Positions 34,001-47,685 of a DNA stretch of 64,000 nucleotides are shown piece after piece (the first letter of the stretch is position 1; every line of letters starts with the position of its first letter). Made by a program: the position numbers and the translations under genes. The stretch spans positions 4,712,001 to 4,776,000 of the forward strand of contig JARFXM010000004.1 of NCBI GenBank assembly GCA_029532625.1. The letters run 5' to 3'. The notes beneath the pieces were generated by a model. It saw only the letters and a list, made by a program, of their open reading frames with translations. It ran no database searches and was not told the origin of the DNA. The stretch comes from Lomentospora prolificans (lineage: Eukaryota; Ascomycota; Sordariomycetes; Microascales; Microascaceae).

Positions 34001-37000
34001 ATGGAAGTCAGAGGTCAACCGACCTCATCACGGAAACGCCAAAAGGCAGTCGAGTCGTGATGATTTACGTTGCGTGTTCCCTGTCGCGGGCCCGTGCATT
34101 GTGGACTGAGGAGCGCAGCGCAAACGAACTGTTTGCGGTTAACCTGTCACCCCCACAACACCCGTTCAAGGTTGAGTCAAACGGAAGCGGTAACCCTGCG
34201 GTTAGTCTAGCCTTGGAGGGAAACCATCTATCACTCCACCCCGTCACAACTTGCTCACCGGATTTCGTATTTCTAAGCTTGGCGGAGGCAGTAGCCTCGG
34301 GTGTAGTTCTGAAACCCTTCTGACAGGTTCGTGTTCAAGGATCACCCGGGGCTTAGCATTATCAAGCCACGCTTTCTCTACTCATACTCCAGATATCTCG
34401 AGGTCATGTCGCAGGATCTATAGCTCGCTTCCGGTGTAGAGTATATTGCATGGCCTACCTGCTGAGCTGAAGCGACGGGAGTGGCAGTTCGATTTACCTG
34501 GTCGGTCTGCGCATCTTGACATATTGATGTCTTGGATAAATATGAGACACGGCTCATTGTAGTAGGTCGTACGGACTTGGGTAGTTCTCTCTATACACAG
34601 CGAAGAAGTATCGAGTGCACACATGGCCAGCAGCTTGGTAATCGCGCAATCTTTCTAAGCCGTGCTTCCCGGATCCGGGAATTCGAGGGCCCATCCTTTT
34701 CCGGCGAGAAACATGGCTCTTGGCCTCTGCTTGGCCTTTCCTAGTGGCCTGCTGTCGAATGCGGAAAAAAAGGAACGCCAGCCAACGAGGCAGCGAAAGT
34801 CACCGGGTACAAGCTCGAGCAGGTACCTGAGTCCGCTCATCGCGGGGTGAAGTACCCTCTACTTGGGTTTACTTGGGGTCTGGCCTTGCCCACCATTCTG
34901 ATCCCAGCTGGACATGTGCCATTCCTGCAAGGGGTCCTGGAAGATACAATTGAAAAACTTCCTTGTCCACCCCCTCCGAGGAATTCTATCGTGAGGTCAT
35001 GAGGGCACGCACGTCTCTGTTCCTTTTTGCCGTGTCTTCTGGCCTATCCCGTTGCGAGGACCCCTTGCAGTCGCAATAGCTTAGTCGAGAAAAACCAAGA
35101 AGGGGAAGGTTGATTTTTTTTTTTCTCGGCGTCCTGATGGTGGCAAGCCCCCCACACAATGGCCAAGGAGCCGTTCAAAGAGTAAGTAAAAATATAGTAA
35201 TCATTAAAGAATCGAAGGTAATTGCGGCGACGGGGATTGGCAGACGCCCGAGGAAGCAGATCTTTCGATCTTTCGCTCGGCCAAAGGTCAGAGGGAGAAC
35301 AAATAGAAGTCCACAGTTTCTGGTGTTGACGAGAGCAAAGGCCCCTAGCGCGTGTAATGGTTGCATCACTAAGAATAGCCCGACGGTTTTCGGACGGCGT
35401 TCTGCTCTTCGGATTGGGTACCAGGCAACATCATCTCCGGCGAATAGATTCTATGAAGTGCCCGATCTTCGAGGGCGAAAAAAAAAAATCACACTAAGGA
35501 TCCCATCAGCGAGACCGAGGAGGCGATCTTCGAGTGTGGGGACATCAATTGAGGTTTCCTCTCTTCGGGCCACTTGGCCGAGCAGAGACCCGAACGGAGT
35601 CCTGGGGTTTGGGAAGGGCGGGAGGACGTTTCTTGATCTGGTAGTGTTCACTCCCGATTTGAATATGAAACAAGCGATGCTGTCATAGATGGAAGAAAAC
35701 CTGTCTGGAGAACCTTGCGTTTTCGCCACTTGATCCAAAGAGCAAAAATAAGGGGAGAGCAGATAGAGAGATTCTGGATCAGAATCTCGCGATGCGCGTC
35801 ATCGTTCGTTTAAGCGCGATAAACTAGTTTGGGTACGAATTCCCATTATCGCAGGTTTCAGGCATGCCCGGGGCGGGAGAGGTAATTTACAAGTTGACAA
35901 AAAAAAATGGTTGAGCAAATTAAACTCCGAACGGGTGTTGGGCTTTTCGGAAATCCTGGAAATGCCGGAAGTATCTTGTCAAGGCTCCACGTGAAGGGAT
36001 CCATTGATACTTTTCCCGCACGGGACAGACAATTTCCATTGCTTTGGAACTTTCGATGGGAGAATAAAAGTGAAGAGAAAAGAAGAGTTAGGCTGATAGA
36101 AACACTTGAAATTTGACAGTCGCTAGCTTCGGGAAGTCAAGGAGGTAGACATGAAAAAGAAAAATTCGTTCTAGTAGCTTCCGTCTCGTCTTTTCACGAT
36201 CCTCGCAGGAGCCGGTGACAGCGATCCGCGGAAATATGGCCCATTACAAGCGCATCATTGGACCCATACATGGTAGGGCTGGCCCATCGAGCCCTTGTCT
36301 CTCTTATGACGGTAGTAATGTTATGTCGAGTCTAGAACAGTTCAGCTGGGCCGCTGGTCAGAAAATACACAAAGTGCCAAGACTCAACATTGAAATCCGT
36401 CTCTACTGTTCTCTTGGCGTGTCCCCAGCCCTCTTCGAAGAGCTGGAGCCGATCCTACCTTGGCCTTGGTCATGTGGATGCTTTCGAAGAGGGCCACCAT
36501 CGTGGAGTAGCATCTGATTCGAAGCCGAGCTTTCGAGGACGGATATCGGCTTTCGCCATCTCGTTTGGTGCGAGCTTGCCGCGGGAACTCCAAAATCCCG
36601 AAAGATGGTGGTCAATTAGAGGAAAAGTAAGCCTGGCACATTTTATGCACCATGTTCACCATCGATTGTTCAGATGTAAGGGTCCTGCAGGAAGAACTTG
36701 CACCATCCATGTATGTTTCTGTGTGTGACACCTTGACCAGAGACCTCGCTGGAGCAGATAGGGTCTTGATCCCTGTCTTCGCAGCCTTGAGATCCTGTCA
36801 AGAAGTGTAAGAGGAAAAGAAAAATCTACGCTAAAGAAAGCCAGGCAGTACCTGGTCCCTACTGCGGTTGAGGTCATGCGGAGCGTGGGGTTTGCTTCTC
36901 TTTTTCTCTTCTTTTTCTTTTTCCTCTCTCCCGGCCAAATTTCCATTTAGGCCGTCTTTATAATTTTTCTCCTTCTCCGTCGGCCTGAGAAGTCCCTAGT

Positions 37001-37499
37001 TTCTCGTGAGTGGGGTGAGTGAAGAGGTTGGTTGAAAGGCTCACCTTGTCTAGCGTTAAACGCCAAGTCTTAGCCATTTCCGCTTGTTGATTCGACGGAC
37101 CGAGATTTTTCGTTCTGGTTGGGGGGGATTCCCTACTTTAGTTGTCTCATAGTCTCGACGCGCACATCAATTGATCCTATCGAATACGCTGGTGGAAGTG
37201 CCCATCTAGCGGTGTAGCTCTAAGCGTGGGCATCGTCAATTTCTTTCTCCCCGGTCGTTGAAAATCGTTTGCCCGTGAAAAAATTGACGACACTCCGCGC
37301 GCACCCTGCTGCGATGCTCCGGTCCGATGATGCGCGTCTGGTGAGTGCTCACCGTCCATCTCCACATCCTCGAAATGGAAGGTTGTACGAAGTACCCCCA
37401 AATAGTATATTTCAAATAGTACATTTCTGTGTTGTCGACGACCTTTTTTTTCGGTCGTGTCGCGATATGGAGGTTTCTTGAATGGGTGGACATGGTGGA

Positions 37500-37533
<34 letters not shown>

Positions 37534-38361
37534 TTGCCAGACGCCTGTTCTCGGACACAGCCGGTGACCTCGTGGTTCCTCGGCTCTTAAGGCACTGTTA
37601 CAGCAGTGTTACTAATTTCGTCTCACTGACCGTTGTGGGTTGAGAACCTGGGGTTATTGCCAGTTTAGCAGTAAAATAGACACGAGATCATGAACAGCCT
37701 TCACTTCCTTCTACGCTCATGCATCAAGTCGTGACACGGCGACTGGATACGAAATTGATCAGCCTGTTGGGTGTAGAACGTTCGAAGATGATTCTTCTAT
37801 TGCAATCCATTTTTGATTCCTGTCTTGCAGGAGGATATCGTACATAGATTATACTAACAAATTACATGATGCTAAATATTGCCCCCATTGCATTCCGCTG
37901 CCTTATTCCTTCACCCCTGATTCCGAAAATGGTATGATAAAACATGATGTTGTGAATGAGAAAAAAAATTGTTGAAAGAAGAAAAGAAAAAATGTGTTAA
38001 GCGTGTGTGGCCAGTGAAGGCTTCCATTCTAATAAGGTAGTGAGAAAAAAAATAACTTGTGTTCGTGATGCATGAGTCTCATAAGAAAATAGTATTGCGC
38101 CAGTGAGATAAGAATAAATTGCAACGGGAACGCCGGGCTGAGCTGAAAAAGTGGGTATACGTTGTAGTGGGAGGGAAGACCTAAGGGAAATGGGTGGCCG
38201 TGGCTGAGCCTCGTATAAATTTGGCGTCGGTCAGGTAGTGAGGATGAGGCGCCGGGGTTGACATGGAAAGAAAAGTAGTCTCGAGTGAATGAGGCTGGCA
38301 AGTAGTGGAGGAAAATACGGTAAAAGGGAGAGTGAGTTGAGAGTGAGGATAAGCATGGTGT
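31048..38361. other. 7.3-kb gene-poor region
   Basis: No gene is supported here. The longest frames (192 aa at 35110-35688 +, 164 aa at 32602-33096 +, 159 aa at 31913-32392 +) have no recognisable domain and no conserved-looking ends. Similar lengths occur as antisense shadows elsewhere in the window. The region includes a run of 28 T at 37503-37530. I see no terminal repeats or transposase remnants. It could hold noncoding transcripts or regulatory DNA. Confidence 0.5.
37503..37530. repeat. Homopolymer T tract (28 nt)
   Basis: An uninterrupted T run, the longest in the window. It could be a poly(A) relic of a retroposed sequence on the minus strand, or simple slippage; nothing adjacent looks like a retroposed gene. 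Confidence 0.85.
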
Positions 38362-39132
38362 TCAGCCGACGGTTTGAGCCGACAGCCTCTCCATCATGCA
38401 ATCCGAAGTATCGTTGGCTTGGAAAACAATACCCCGGCGTTTCCAACCGCCCCTCTTGACGTAATGGTCAATGCTGTTGTCTGATCCGCCAAGAGGCTGT
38501 CGCCTTGTGGCATGGACCGTGTTGCGCTTGTAGGAGAAGTTCTGCCATTGAGAGCTGGTGGGAATAATTTCGCGTTCGGTGTTGAACTGGAATTCAAGGG
38601 ATGCTGTGGGAGCTGTAGGTGTTGCAACCTGCACTTCAGACTCGGAGTCGTCCTCGTCCTCCTCAGCAGCAGCCTCGCCGTCCTCGGTCTCCTCGTCGTC
38701 GCTGCTGAGTACCGTGTTGATGGTCGACTCGGACCAATGGCTCCTAACGAGAGCAGGTCGTTGAAGCATACCGATCGTCATGGCGAAGTAGTCGGGGACT
38801 TCTTTGGCGTCCGCATCGTGATTAGTCCTAGGAGAGGCTACCGGAGGAAGCTCTAGCTCGCGGAACTTGGGAGCTATCCTTCGCGGTTGAGGCTGGTAGT
38901 ACTGCGACTCGTCTTGCTCGGCAACGTGAATGAATGGCCTGTCGGCGAGCCTGGGAGGTGCCTTGAAGGTAGGGTGGAGGTTAAGCGGATCAAACTCGAC
39001 GATGCGGGAGTGCCGGTGGTAGGTGCTCGTTGGAGAGACGGGTGTGCGAGGCATCGAGGCCGTCGACGCAGAGTCGTGGCTCGAGACGGACTCGAGCGAC
39101 TTGGGCTTCCGAATGTGGAACCGGCGAGCCAT
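38362..39132 (-). CDS. Hypothetical acidic low-complexity protein
   Basis: Single exon, 256 aa from the Met at 39132; the frame opens 18 codons earlier at 39186, but MARRFHIRKPKSLESV looks like a natural start. The protein is Ser/Pro-rich at the N-terminus, contains EFDPLNLHPTFKAPPRL near residue 50, a strongly acidic stretch (SSDDEETEDGEAA onward, about residues 145-170) and a basic C-terminal part with DHYVKRGGWKRRGIVFQ. It has no membrane segment or signal peptide and appears largely disordered. I recognise no family. The frame is long, unbroken and flanked by gene-free DNA, which supports a real gene; a nuclear or scaffold role would be a guess. Confidence 0.68.
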   Translation of the reverse strand: MARRFHIRKPKSLESVSSHDSASTASMPRTPVSPTSTYHRHSRIVEFDPLNLHPTFKAPPRLADRPFIHVAEQDESQYYQPQPRRIAPKFRELELPPVASPRTNHDADAKEVPDYFAMTIGMLQRPALVRSHWSESTINTVLSSDDEETEDGEAAAEEDEDDSESEVQVATPTAPTASLEFQFNTEREIIPTSSQWQNFSYKRNTVHATRRQPLGGSDNSIDHYVKRGGWKRRGIVFQANDTSDCMMERLSAQTVG

Positions 39133-39682
39133 GATGGTCTTCTCCTTCGTTTGTTCACGGGATTTTTCGTGGCACTTCCGGAACATGAGGCTTTCAGATG
39201 ATGATGGGTTGTAGAGCGTGGTGAAGGTTGTGTAAGGCTTATTGAGTGTGACCGATGGCCGAGCCCGGAATGTTATAAGGGTAATAATGTAAGATCAGGA
39301 TAGATGGCTGCAGGGGAGAAGAAGTTCATAGCTTGGTGCAACTTAGGAAGATATCTTGATCTTGTTTGGCGAGAGGAATCGTGGGACAGATGAGAAGGAG
39401 GGGTAGGAGAGCACATATATAATAACACTCGGAGGAGCGAGGAACGATACAGCACTGGTCGACATCGAGGCTGTCAGGAAAAAGAGAAAAGGTACATGGG
39501 GTGTTGTCGGTATGATGTTGTTGCCTTGCAGGGGTGTTACGAGAAGGTTGTCGTGTACGCAGTACATCATGGCTGTACCCGTACCCGCATACCTTTTCCT
39601 CCGCAAGGTATGGAATACATGACTACTGGGAGCCCCATTATTACGTGCACGCAATTCTGTGCGAGGCAGGTACGCTGGACTT

Positions 39683-39738
39683 CCCACCACCCCCCCCCCC
39701 CCCACCCCACCCACCCACCCACACACACACACACACAC
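39683..39738. repeat. Poly-C / CCCA / CA microsatellite
   Basis: CCACC is followed by a run of about 14 C, then CCCAC units and (AC)9 to 39738. Simple-sequence DNA prone to slippage; frames crossing it are artefacts. Confidence 0.9.
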
Positions 39739-42700
39739 GTACACCCGGTCAGGACTGTCTCCACCGCCCTTCTCCGGCGGCCGTGTATTGGCGCACATGG
39801 ATATTCATGACTGACTCAAGATGGTCCCTGATGGTACCTTGCACCGTCGCCAAGGCTCGTCAACTGTCCCTCTTGGCCTGATGTCGGCGAAGCAGCCTCC
39901 ATCCCAGGGTTCCAATTCTGGTACCTCATATGGAGTTCACTCTAAAAGTCCGCCTGCCCGGTGACTTGCCTCTAACCTCCGATTTTTTTGCCTCCCCCTG
40001 GCTGGTGACGAAGCCACTCTCACCCCGCCCTTCTCCCAGCCTGGCTCCGAATGTTTGATAGTTCGCAGGTTCAAGGTACAAACCCATTCCAGATGGCCAC
40101 TGCCGTCCAAGGTACGGGCAGCCTTCAGATCTGTCATCTTCACATCGCTTTTTTCACCGCTTTCGTACTAGCCAAGCCATTAGGTACCAGACGAATGCCC
40201 CAGTACAACTGCGCATGTACACTAGTGCATGGTCAGCTGTGCTCAGCGGCGGATGGTTACTGCTACATCCTATGTTACAAGGCCTTCGTTCCAGCGACAG
40301 CTGCTTGTGCAGCAGCAATCCAGTCTCTAATATACTAATTTACGCTTCCCTAGACCAAACCGGTAATCGGCCTGACTAACGAGCGGCTGGCCGGTATTGG
40401 CAAACGTAGGTTGGCAGTTACGGCGCAAGGTACGAATGTTGGCCCCGGCTGGCGACGTCCCAATTCCGCTTGGCAACACGTTTTGTTCTCAGACCTGGGT
40501 GCGAAGCCAACGGTATTTCCGAAAGGGCCTGGACCTCAATTTTACGACGACGCGACGAATGACCTTTCTCTTTTTTTTGGTCCGCCTCATGGGGCGCAGT
40601 ACGCACTTTCCCTGTTTGTTTCCTCTTGGTGCGGAACTGTAGGACTTTGTATTTCGTCGAAGGGCAGACCAGTCAGCAACAGTGAAAAGCAAAAAGGAAA
40701 ACAAAGGACCGCGCAGATATCGAGAATGAAATCACTCAAAATCCCAACATTAGAGGCGGTGGGAACGCATTATTGGAACTCCGCTTGTTCTGGAAGCGAA
40801 TTGATAATTACTCGGCAATGTTTGGGGTTCGATAAAGCCCAGGTGACTGGTCTGGTGACGCCCCAAGGTTGCGACAATGGGTTGAGATCGTACTGGTCGC
40901 TAGATTGTATTACTCGGATGCCTGGACACATTCCGTGGTTATCAGATCACTCTCTGCTTTGTTCGTACTACTCCTAGCCTTGGGCGCACCACTTTTCGCG
41001 GGCCCCAGGGCTGTCCTCATCACACTAGGTCATACATAGGTGCTGTTGGGGAATTGCTCCATAACTCCTTGGACAGTTGTGATCGCCGCGTTGGAATAAA
41101 CCGTACGTCATTCGGGGGAGATCCGGGGTCAGATCCTCAATGTATGACTGGGTTTCGCAAGTGAGAATCGGCCAGCGAGGTTCTGACTAATAGCCGTATT
41201 TTGTGAGATTGTGGGCTACGTAGCGATGTTGCGGAACTACTCCGTAGACCGAGCCGCAAAACCGGGTGGTCGCCGGTACTTTAAGGCTCACTGCTGGCGG
41301 GATAGTGTACTGCCACTGTATTACCTCAACCCCAGACACGCCTGGCGTTGGCTGCCATTATGGGCTGGCCAAGGCCGTCTAGCTCTTCCGCGCTGGAGAC
41401 CGGAATTGCCTTTTACAAGGGTGTTTCAGCACGGCCAGGCCAACCCCCTTGCAAAGTCGGGTTGGAAATGCACATCTTTCTGTCAGTTTTCAGCAAAGAG
41501 CGCTATCAACGTGGGGAAACAATGCCATCGATTCTTGATCGTCTGGATACACGGCGGGGAAAATTGAGGTGAAAGCGACATATCATAGTTTCACGGACGG
41601 GAGGACCTTCTTTTCCTATACAGACTGAAGCAACTTCCCTTTCCGTCCCCCGTCCTGTCATACAAGCTCTATCCGAAACGCCATACTCTAGTGTTTGACT
41701 AAGCTCTGGATTTGCCTTGCTCATAATACTTCTGAATTTCTCGCCGGTGCCCAGGAAGTGTGCCGTGTGCTCATGATCAGCAACTTTTTTTTTGTGGTAA
41801 GAGAACCTAACCTACCTTGCGTTGGTTGGGATTGGGCTCCGCCGTATGGGCTGATAGAGGAGGGTTGGTGGAGACTATCGGATTGGCGCAAGAGGCGGGA
41901 CAATCTCGTAGATGATATTGTTGTCTGATTCGAGTTATTAATTTGGTCGCTTGAACCTTGCCCTGCTTGAATTGTCGAGCTTGTCTCAATATTCACGACC
42001 TGTTAATACCCGCTACCCGAAGCCAAAAAGAAGGATCTGCAGCCAAAAAACTATCTTGAAAAAGAGAGAGCTACTTTGTAGGAGTAACTGTGCCTCCACC
42101 TGTCCGTCTCCTTCCGTGTCATTAGAGCAAGGATTAGTGCGAGTCTGAACAGGCTTAGCGCTCTGGAATGAGGAGGGATGGCGTGGGTACTTGTAGATCT
42201 TGACAGTGAGCATCGTACTCTCATGTCCTGATTGGATCATCATCATGGATATACCAGCCTCACCGCCTCTCGCTCCAGAGCCCACTGCCCAGCTGGACTA
42301 GGGGTGCAGGCTGCGGGCAAAAACGTACTATCAAGAGTGTTTGTGCCATTTTGGACAAAGGTGGACTAGCGCCAACGCCAAGTGCACAGCTTTTCAAGAT
42401 TCAAAGTAGCAATCCACGGGTGAGAGTTCAAGCTAGGTGCATCGATGGTCAAGCGTCCCCACGATCGCAACATTATAACTGAGACTATCAAATTTTGGCA
42501 AAGGCGGGATCGGGCTTGGCCTGTACGCTAGGAGAAGACCTTCACGATGTGGCTTCCTAACTGATAGTAGACGTGCATGGGTTCACCCCTTGAGCACAGC
42601 GCCGTCCGGCTTTCCGTGAGGAGCGGAATGGCCAGCTATTTGCACCGGATAAGCCCTTCTATATTCTCCGTGCCAGTGCGTGTGCTGTCGTGCTATTAGT

Positions 42701-45700
42701 AATAGTTGGACCTTTGATTCTCTTTCCCCATTTTTCTCTTTCTTGCGGCGTATCCCGCCATTACAGCTTACAATGGGCTGATGATTCGGATGCTGCGCGG
42801 TTGGGGGAGATCATTTTGTCACATACTCGGTCCTATCGTGGACCCGGGCCGTCTATGCAACTACGTGGGCGAGTGCTTGGTTCACCTGTTCGCCCGAGAT
42901 GGTGGATTTTACACCGAAGAAACAGGTTGTGTTCCCCTGAAAAAAGCATCATCAGGACATGCAGTGGAAGTGCTGGAGAATGTGCTTGACAAGTCGTTGA
43001 CCCGTTCGCGCGGGTCGCCGGGAGACGGGTTAATATGAGAGGCCGAAACAACGATGATGAGGGATTACGGGCTTATTCCGTATCCTCGTCACCCATCTCC
43101 CATCTCGGCCATCCGCGGGGGTCGGGTTGCATGCTAGCTATTTCTAGCACAGGACCTTGCGGAGTTCGCCTTTTATTTTCAATTGGCTCAACACCGAAAC
43201 GCCCATGGCCCGGGCTCAAGACCCCAGACTGTGTTGAGCGCAGAACCGGCCTGGCTGCTTGCAACCACTATTCCCGACTCTTCCTGTGACGCGCCAAACG
43301 ACCAGGACCCCTTGCTCGATAGCCCAGATTTTCTTGTCAGGCGATCAGTAACAATATTACCAGGCTGTCCATACCCTGCATTTGTGGCTTGCTCTGTTCC
43401 TGAAAACCGGTAGACCACCTGATCAATGGGCCACTCGGGATATCACAATCGAATAGACCTTGTATCACCAACGACGTGCAAGACAAACCACTGTTTTTGC
43501 CACACACACATACTGCTGGTGTGTCTATCTTCTGGGCGAAAAAGGTGCCGCTACAAGACCTTCAAGGGCCCTGCAGTAGTCGCGCTCGCAAATGGAGGGG
43601 AACCCGAAGCTCCAGAGTGATGAATAGGATCCGACGCCACCATGCGCCTTGTCTCTTTGGTTTGAGGGGTTCAAGAGGGGGAAAGACGCACTAAGTGGTC
43701 ACGCAGACACTCTATCGCCAGCAGTGGAGGTTTGCATTTGTAAGTCGCGCAGGAAAACGGGCCCCAACTTCTGCAGGCGCAGGCCAAATGCAAAGAGGGT
43801 GTTGCTAGTCGAACTCGGTGCCTTGCATGCGTTGTTTGCTTGGCTCTGCAGGCACTCAAGGTACCGGTAACTGTTTTTATTCTCTCATTTTCAATTGGGA
43901 ACCAACAGCTTCACCCCCCAACATTCTTTGCTTTCTTTTCTTTTACATTGGGTAACGGAAATATCTCCATCGACAGCTGATCATGCAGGAAGGATTGGGC
44001 GAATGGCTGTCTACATGCTGGTCTGGGGTTAGATATTGTGGATACGGGGTACGGCTGGAGAAAGCTGGAGTAATTGACAGCTGGAGACCAGGGTTTAGCA
44101 CCGGGAAGAGATCAGTGTTGGGCCCGGCAACCAGAGAATATCGCCAGCAGCAACAGCGGCTCGTGCCAGTCTTTTGGTACCAAGGAAACGAGACCCAAGT
44201 TCCACGGGGGGGAAAGTGATTCTCGGCCAGGCTGTGCGATTCGGTTGTAACGTTGAAACGAATGGAGAAACCTTGATCATATGGGTTTGATGGTTCATAT
44301 CTCCGCATCAAGGGTGAACAGCAGAGTCTTGGGTCATCACCTCCGGGGCTCCCACTTTAGCTCCTCGCTCTCGCATGACAGGATGAGGCACATTGAAATC
44401 AATGTGACGAGTTTAAAGTCTATCTAGGTCAGACATTCACATTCACTGGCGAAAGGGGTTAGAAAGCGGTGTGTGGTATGGGTCTGGGATGCTTCTCCTT
44501 CCCCCTCTCGCCGCCGGCAGGGAGTACTCTGTCCATGAGGGGCAGTGAAGCAGTTTGATGTTGGAATTGCGCATCAACGGCCACACAAAAGAGATGAATG
44601 ATGCGGTGATCGTCGGGCAGCTCCGCCGCAGGATACACACCCACGCCCACTGCCCCTCTTTGGGCTGGCCAACTGGGCAGCCATGATCGCTCATGCACCA
44701 ACTTGATCCTACTTGCTTGCGTCTCTTACACCTCCCCAGTCCCCCATCGCACATAACAACACCTCCCTCCCCCAACCCCCGCCGCCACAGGAGCAACTCC
44801 TCCAAGTTCGGGCATACGTGCGCAGTAGCGCGGAACTTACAAGGGAAATCGAGCGTAAGCTCTGCCAAGGCATCCGCGTCGACACCGAAGCTTAGGCAAG
44901 GTACCTCCCGCGATTTTTAGTTTCTTGTCAGCCACTGTTCAGATTCCCCTCAGCAAGGGGGGACGTCATCGACAGTTCACGGCCTCCGTGCGGGGGGAAA
45001 GTTTTCTCTAATTGAGGCCTCGTTTTACGTTAAGCCGCACGATGTTCCTCCTCACCGCTTTCTGCGCAAAGATTGATATGTCTCAAACTAGGCGAACATG
45101 CGTGGCGTTTTCTCCTCTCTGCCTGTCACTTTTAAGGTGCGGCAGTTTACTGTGCATAGCTTGACAATGCCTGTCTTGAATGCTAATTTCGCTGCGACAT
45201 GCATGGAAGATGGGCTCACCGCATAATTATAATAGAGAAGCCCACTCAGGCTAGTCGGGCAGGGACGCAGAGAGAGGGGGGATGGTAGACGGGACGCGAG
45301 GAAAAGCAAAAAAGATGCACGATATTACACAATCCTAACGCTGTGAAGGAGAATATCGTCGATCGTGTTACCGGTGTATATCCCACATTGCTTGTTTTGC
45401 CCCACCTACCCTCTCGATAACACTACTTGTTCTACCCGGAGGCACTTCCTTTGCAATTTCCGGATTCTTCGCAAGTTTTTTGCAGGCAGGACCAGCCTGG
45501 TGTAGATGGACACCGCCGCCATAAACTTGTACGGTCTTCACAAGCGGCGTCAAGTTTAGATCCACACTCCTACTCGAACCTCTTCCTCCTTGTAGCCTTG
45601 ACGGAGACCAGCAGTGAGGGGCGTAAGCCCGCAGCTCTCCCGCGCCGAGGAGAGAGCACTTTAACTCCTGGCGCCACATCTACTAGCTCCAGGGAAACAC

Positions 45701-47652
45701 TATTACGGCAAATGGTTTGTAAGGAAGGTTCAAGGTCGGAGAGGGCAGACGGCCGTCGCCTGCCGGAGCCCGAGATCGTCACCTTTGTCGAGAGTTAGAG
45801 TGTAGGCCGGCCTGGGGGGCCGTAGATCACCTCGACCCCTGGGACTAAGGGACGCCCAGTGCCATTTTGAGTTGTAGCTAGCTATCGTGGCTTACACTGC
45901 TTTGAAAACCTTCAGTTAAAGTCAGTGCTTCTCCTCGGATATGGGGGAGTTAGGAGCAATCGAGCTGTCTCGGCAGAGAGATATAAGTATACAAAGAGAC
46001 TATTATGGAGCTAGCGACGAGTCGAGGGAGCTCGGCAGTGAGGATGCCGCGGACCAGGAGAAGCCCTAACCGCATCTCGCCTCCTCAGAGCTGCCCAGTG
46101 CTATAATTTCCGTGCGCTCGCGTTAGCTTATCAAGGCGAGCCCGACCTTGCCCAATCTAACAAAGGCGTCGTGGTGGGAGAGATAGGCGTCAGGAGCCCA
46201 CCTCCGGCCGGATGGTGGGAACATAAACTCCACCCGATGGTCTGTTCTTCCTCTCCCTCTCCTTGCCCTCCGATCGTGGGTCGGGTTATCCCACTAGGAC
46301 CTCTAGGGCGGTGTTCGATATCCTGCAACTCCCATTTCCCGATTGGGGAATTAGGGTTTTTAGACTCGAACCTTTTCTGGCAATGGCCAATTGTCAGGAG
46401 TCGACGGAGCAGAGGGGAAGAGAAACCGTGCCTTGTAGAGGGGCGATAATGGTGCGAGTAGGGTGAGGTGGCTTCAAGGTTTTCGATAGAGCGCGTTCCC
46501 ACAGGGTTGGCGCGAAGGCGTCTCGTGGTAGTGATTTATGCTTATCATCCAGGACCTCAGCTTGCGTGTGCTGCTCCCGGAAATGCAGGTGAAACCCAGT
46601 TTTCTCTGGGATTAAGCTCGGCGACATGCTATCTCTCTAGTTAATTCGTTATCTGGGGTTACAAGTGCTGTGTTGTGGATAATGCTAAGCTTTTCTGGCA
46701 TGAGACTTGACAATAGATCTGGATGTATAGTAGACTTTGGACGTCGATGACTGAGTAGATGATACTTATCCTTTACCTTTACCTCTCCTGTCCCTGTATG
46801 TCGGCCGCTTTTCGCTTTTTGTTGCCTTCCTAGAGCAAGGATTGGGCACTCATCCCATCCCGCAATCTGGGTCGAGCTGTGAGCTGACAGCTGGAAAGAT
46901 CTGCATTGCGTCTGAAACGACTAAACACCAAACTTTTTATCTTAGAAAGCTTCGCCTGGTTACCCGGGCCGACTCTCTAGACCTATGCTCTCATTCTGCA
47001 TCTCCGGTTTTTGGATTTTGGGCCCTTTCCCTTCCCGCAAATAGCAAGAATAAACTCGAACCAAAAAGAAAGGATAGCCTGTCCAGCAAGCCGGGAGCGG
47101 GAGACTCTGACTTGGTGTCAGAGAGGCCGAACTTGCTTATTGGGAAGCGAGGTGACGGGATCCTTCTCACTTCCTCTGGCGGGGGGCCTGAAATCTTGGA
47201 ACCCACAAGCTCGAATCTTACGTCACTAGTTGCAAGTTCACCCTCTCGATGTTTCAGGGGTAGTATAATCCCTCTCGATGGTCCGCGTAGCTGACGCTCT
47301 TGCCGTTCCTACGCGGCGGGCTATGGGTGATGTTGAGTTGTAGATACTGTCCTACAGCTTCAGACAGGCTGGCTGTATCCCTGAAATCGTAGCGATAGCG
47401 GCCAAAACTTGCTTGATGCGGTGCCAGCGAGAGCATGAAACGAAATGTTTCTTCCAACTTCACATTACATGTGGATCGGGTGTGGTTCAGGAGGTGGCGA
47501 TTTCTTTTTTGATTTGTTTTTACACCGTTGCTCACCCCCTTCATCCCTCCCATACTCGTCAGGGCCTGCGACGCATGAAGGTGTGTCCGCCACGCGGAAT
47601 GAAGATAAGGGAGGGTGCGAAATTCCAAGGAAGGCCCGCCCGTGGAGTTCAA

Positions 47653-47685
47653 GGTCAGGGTCAGGGTCAGGCTCGGGTCAGGGTC
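47653..47685 (+). repeat. Short TCAGGG array
   Basis: Reads GGTCAGGGTCAGGGTCAGGCTCGGGTCAGGGTC, four TCAGGG-like hexamers with one variant. It differs by one base from the fungal telomere unit TTAGGG, but is far too short to call a telomeric relic. Confidence 0.7.

Noticed and set aside
35110..35688. 192-aa plus-strand frame
   Set aside because: Long, but no domain, no hydrophobic or conserved pattern and no splice partners; similar lengths arise by chance in this window.
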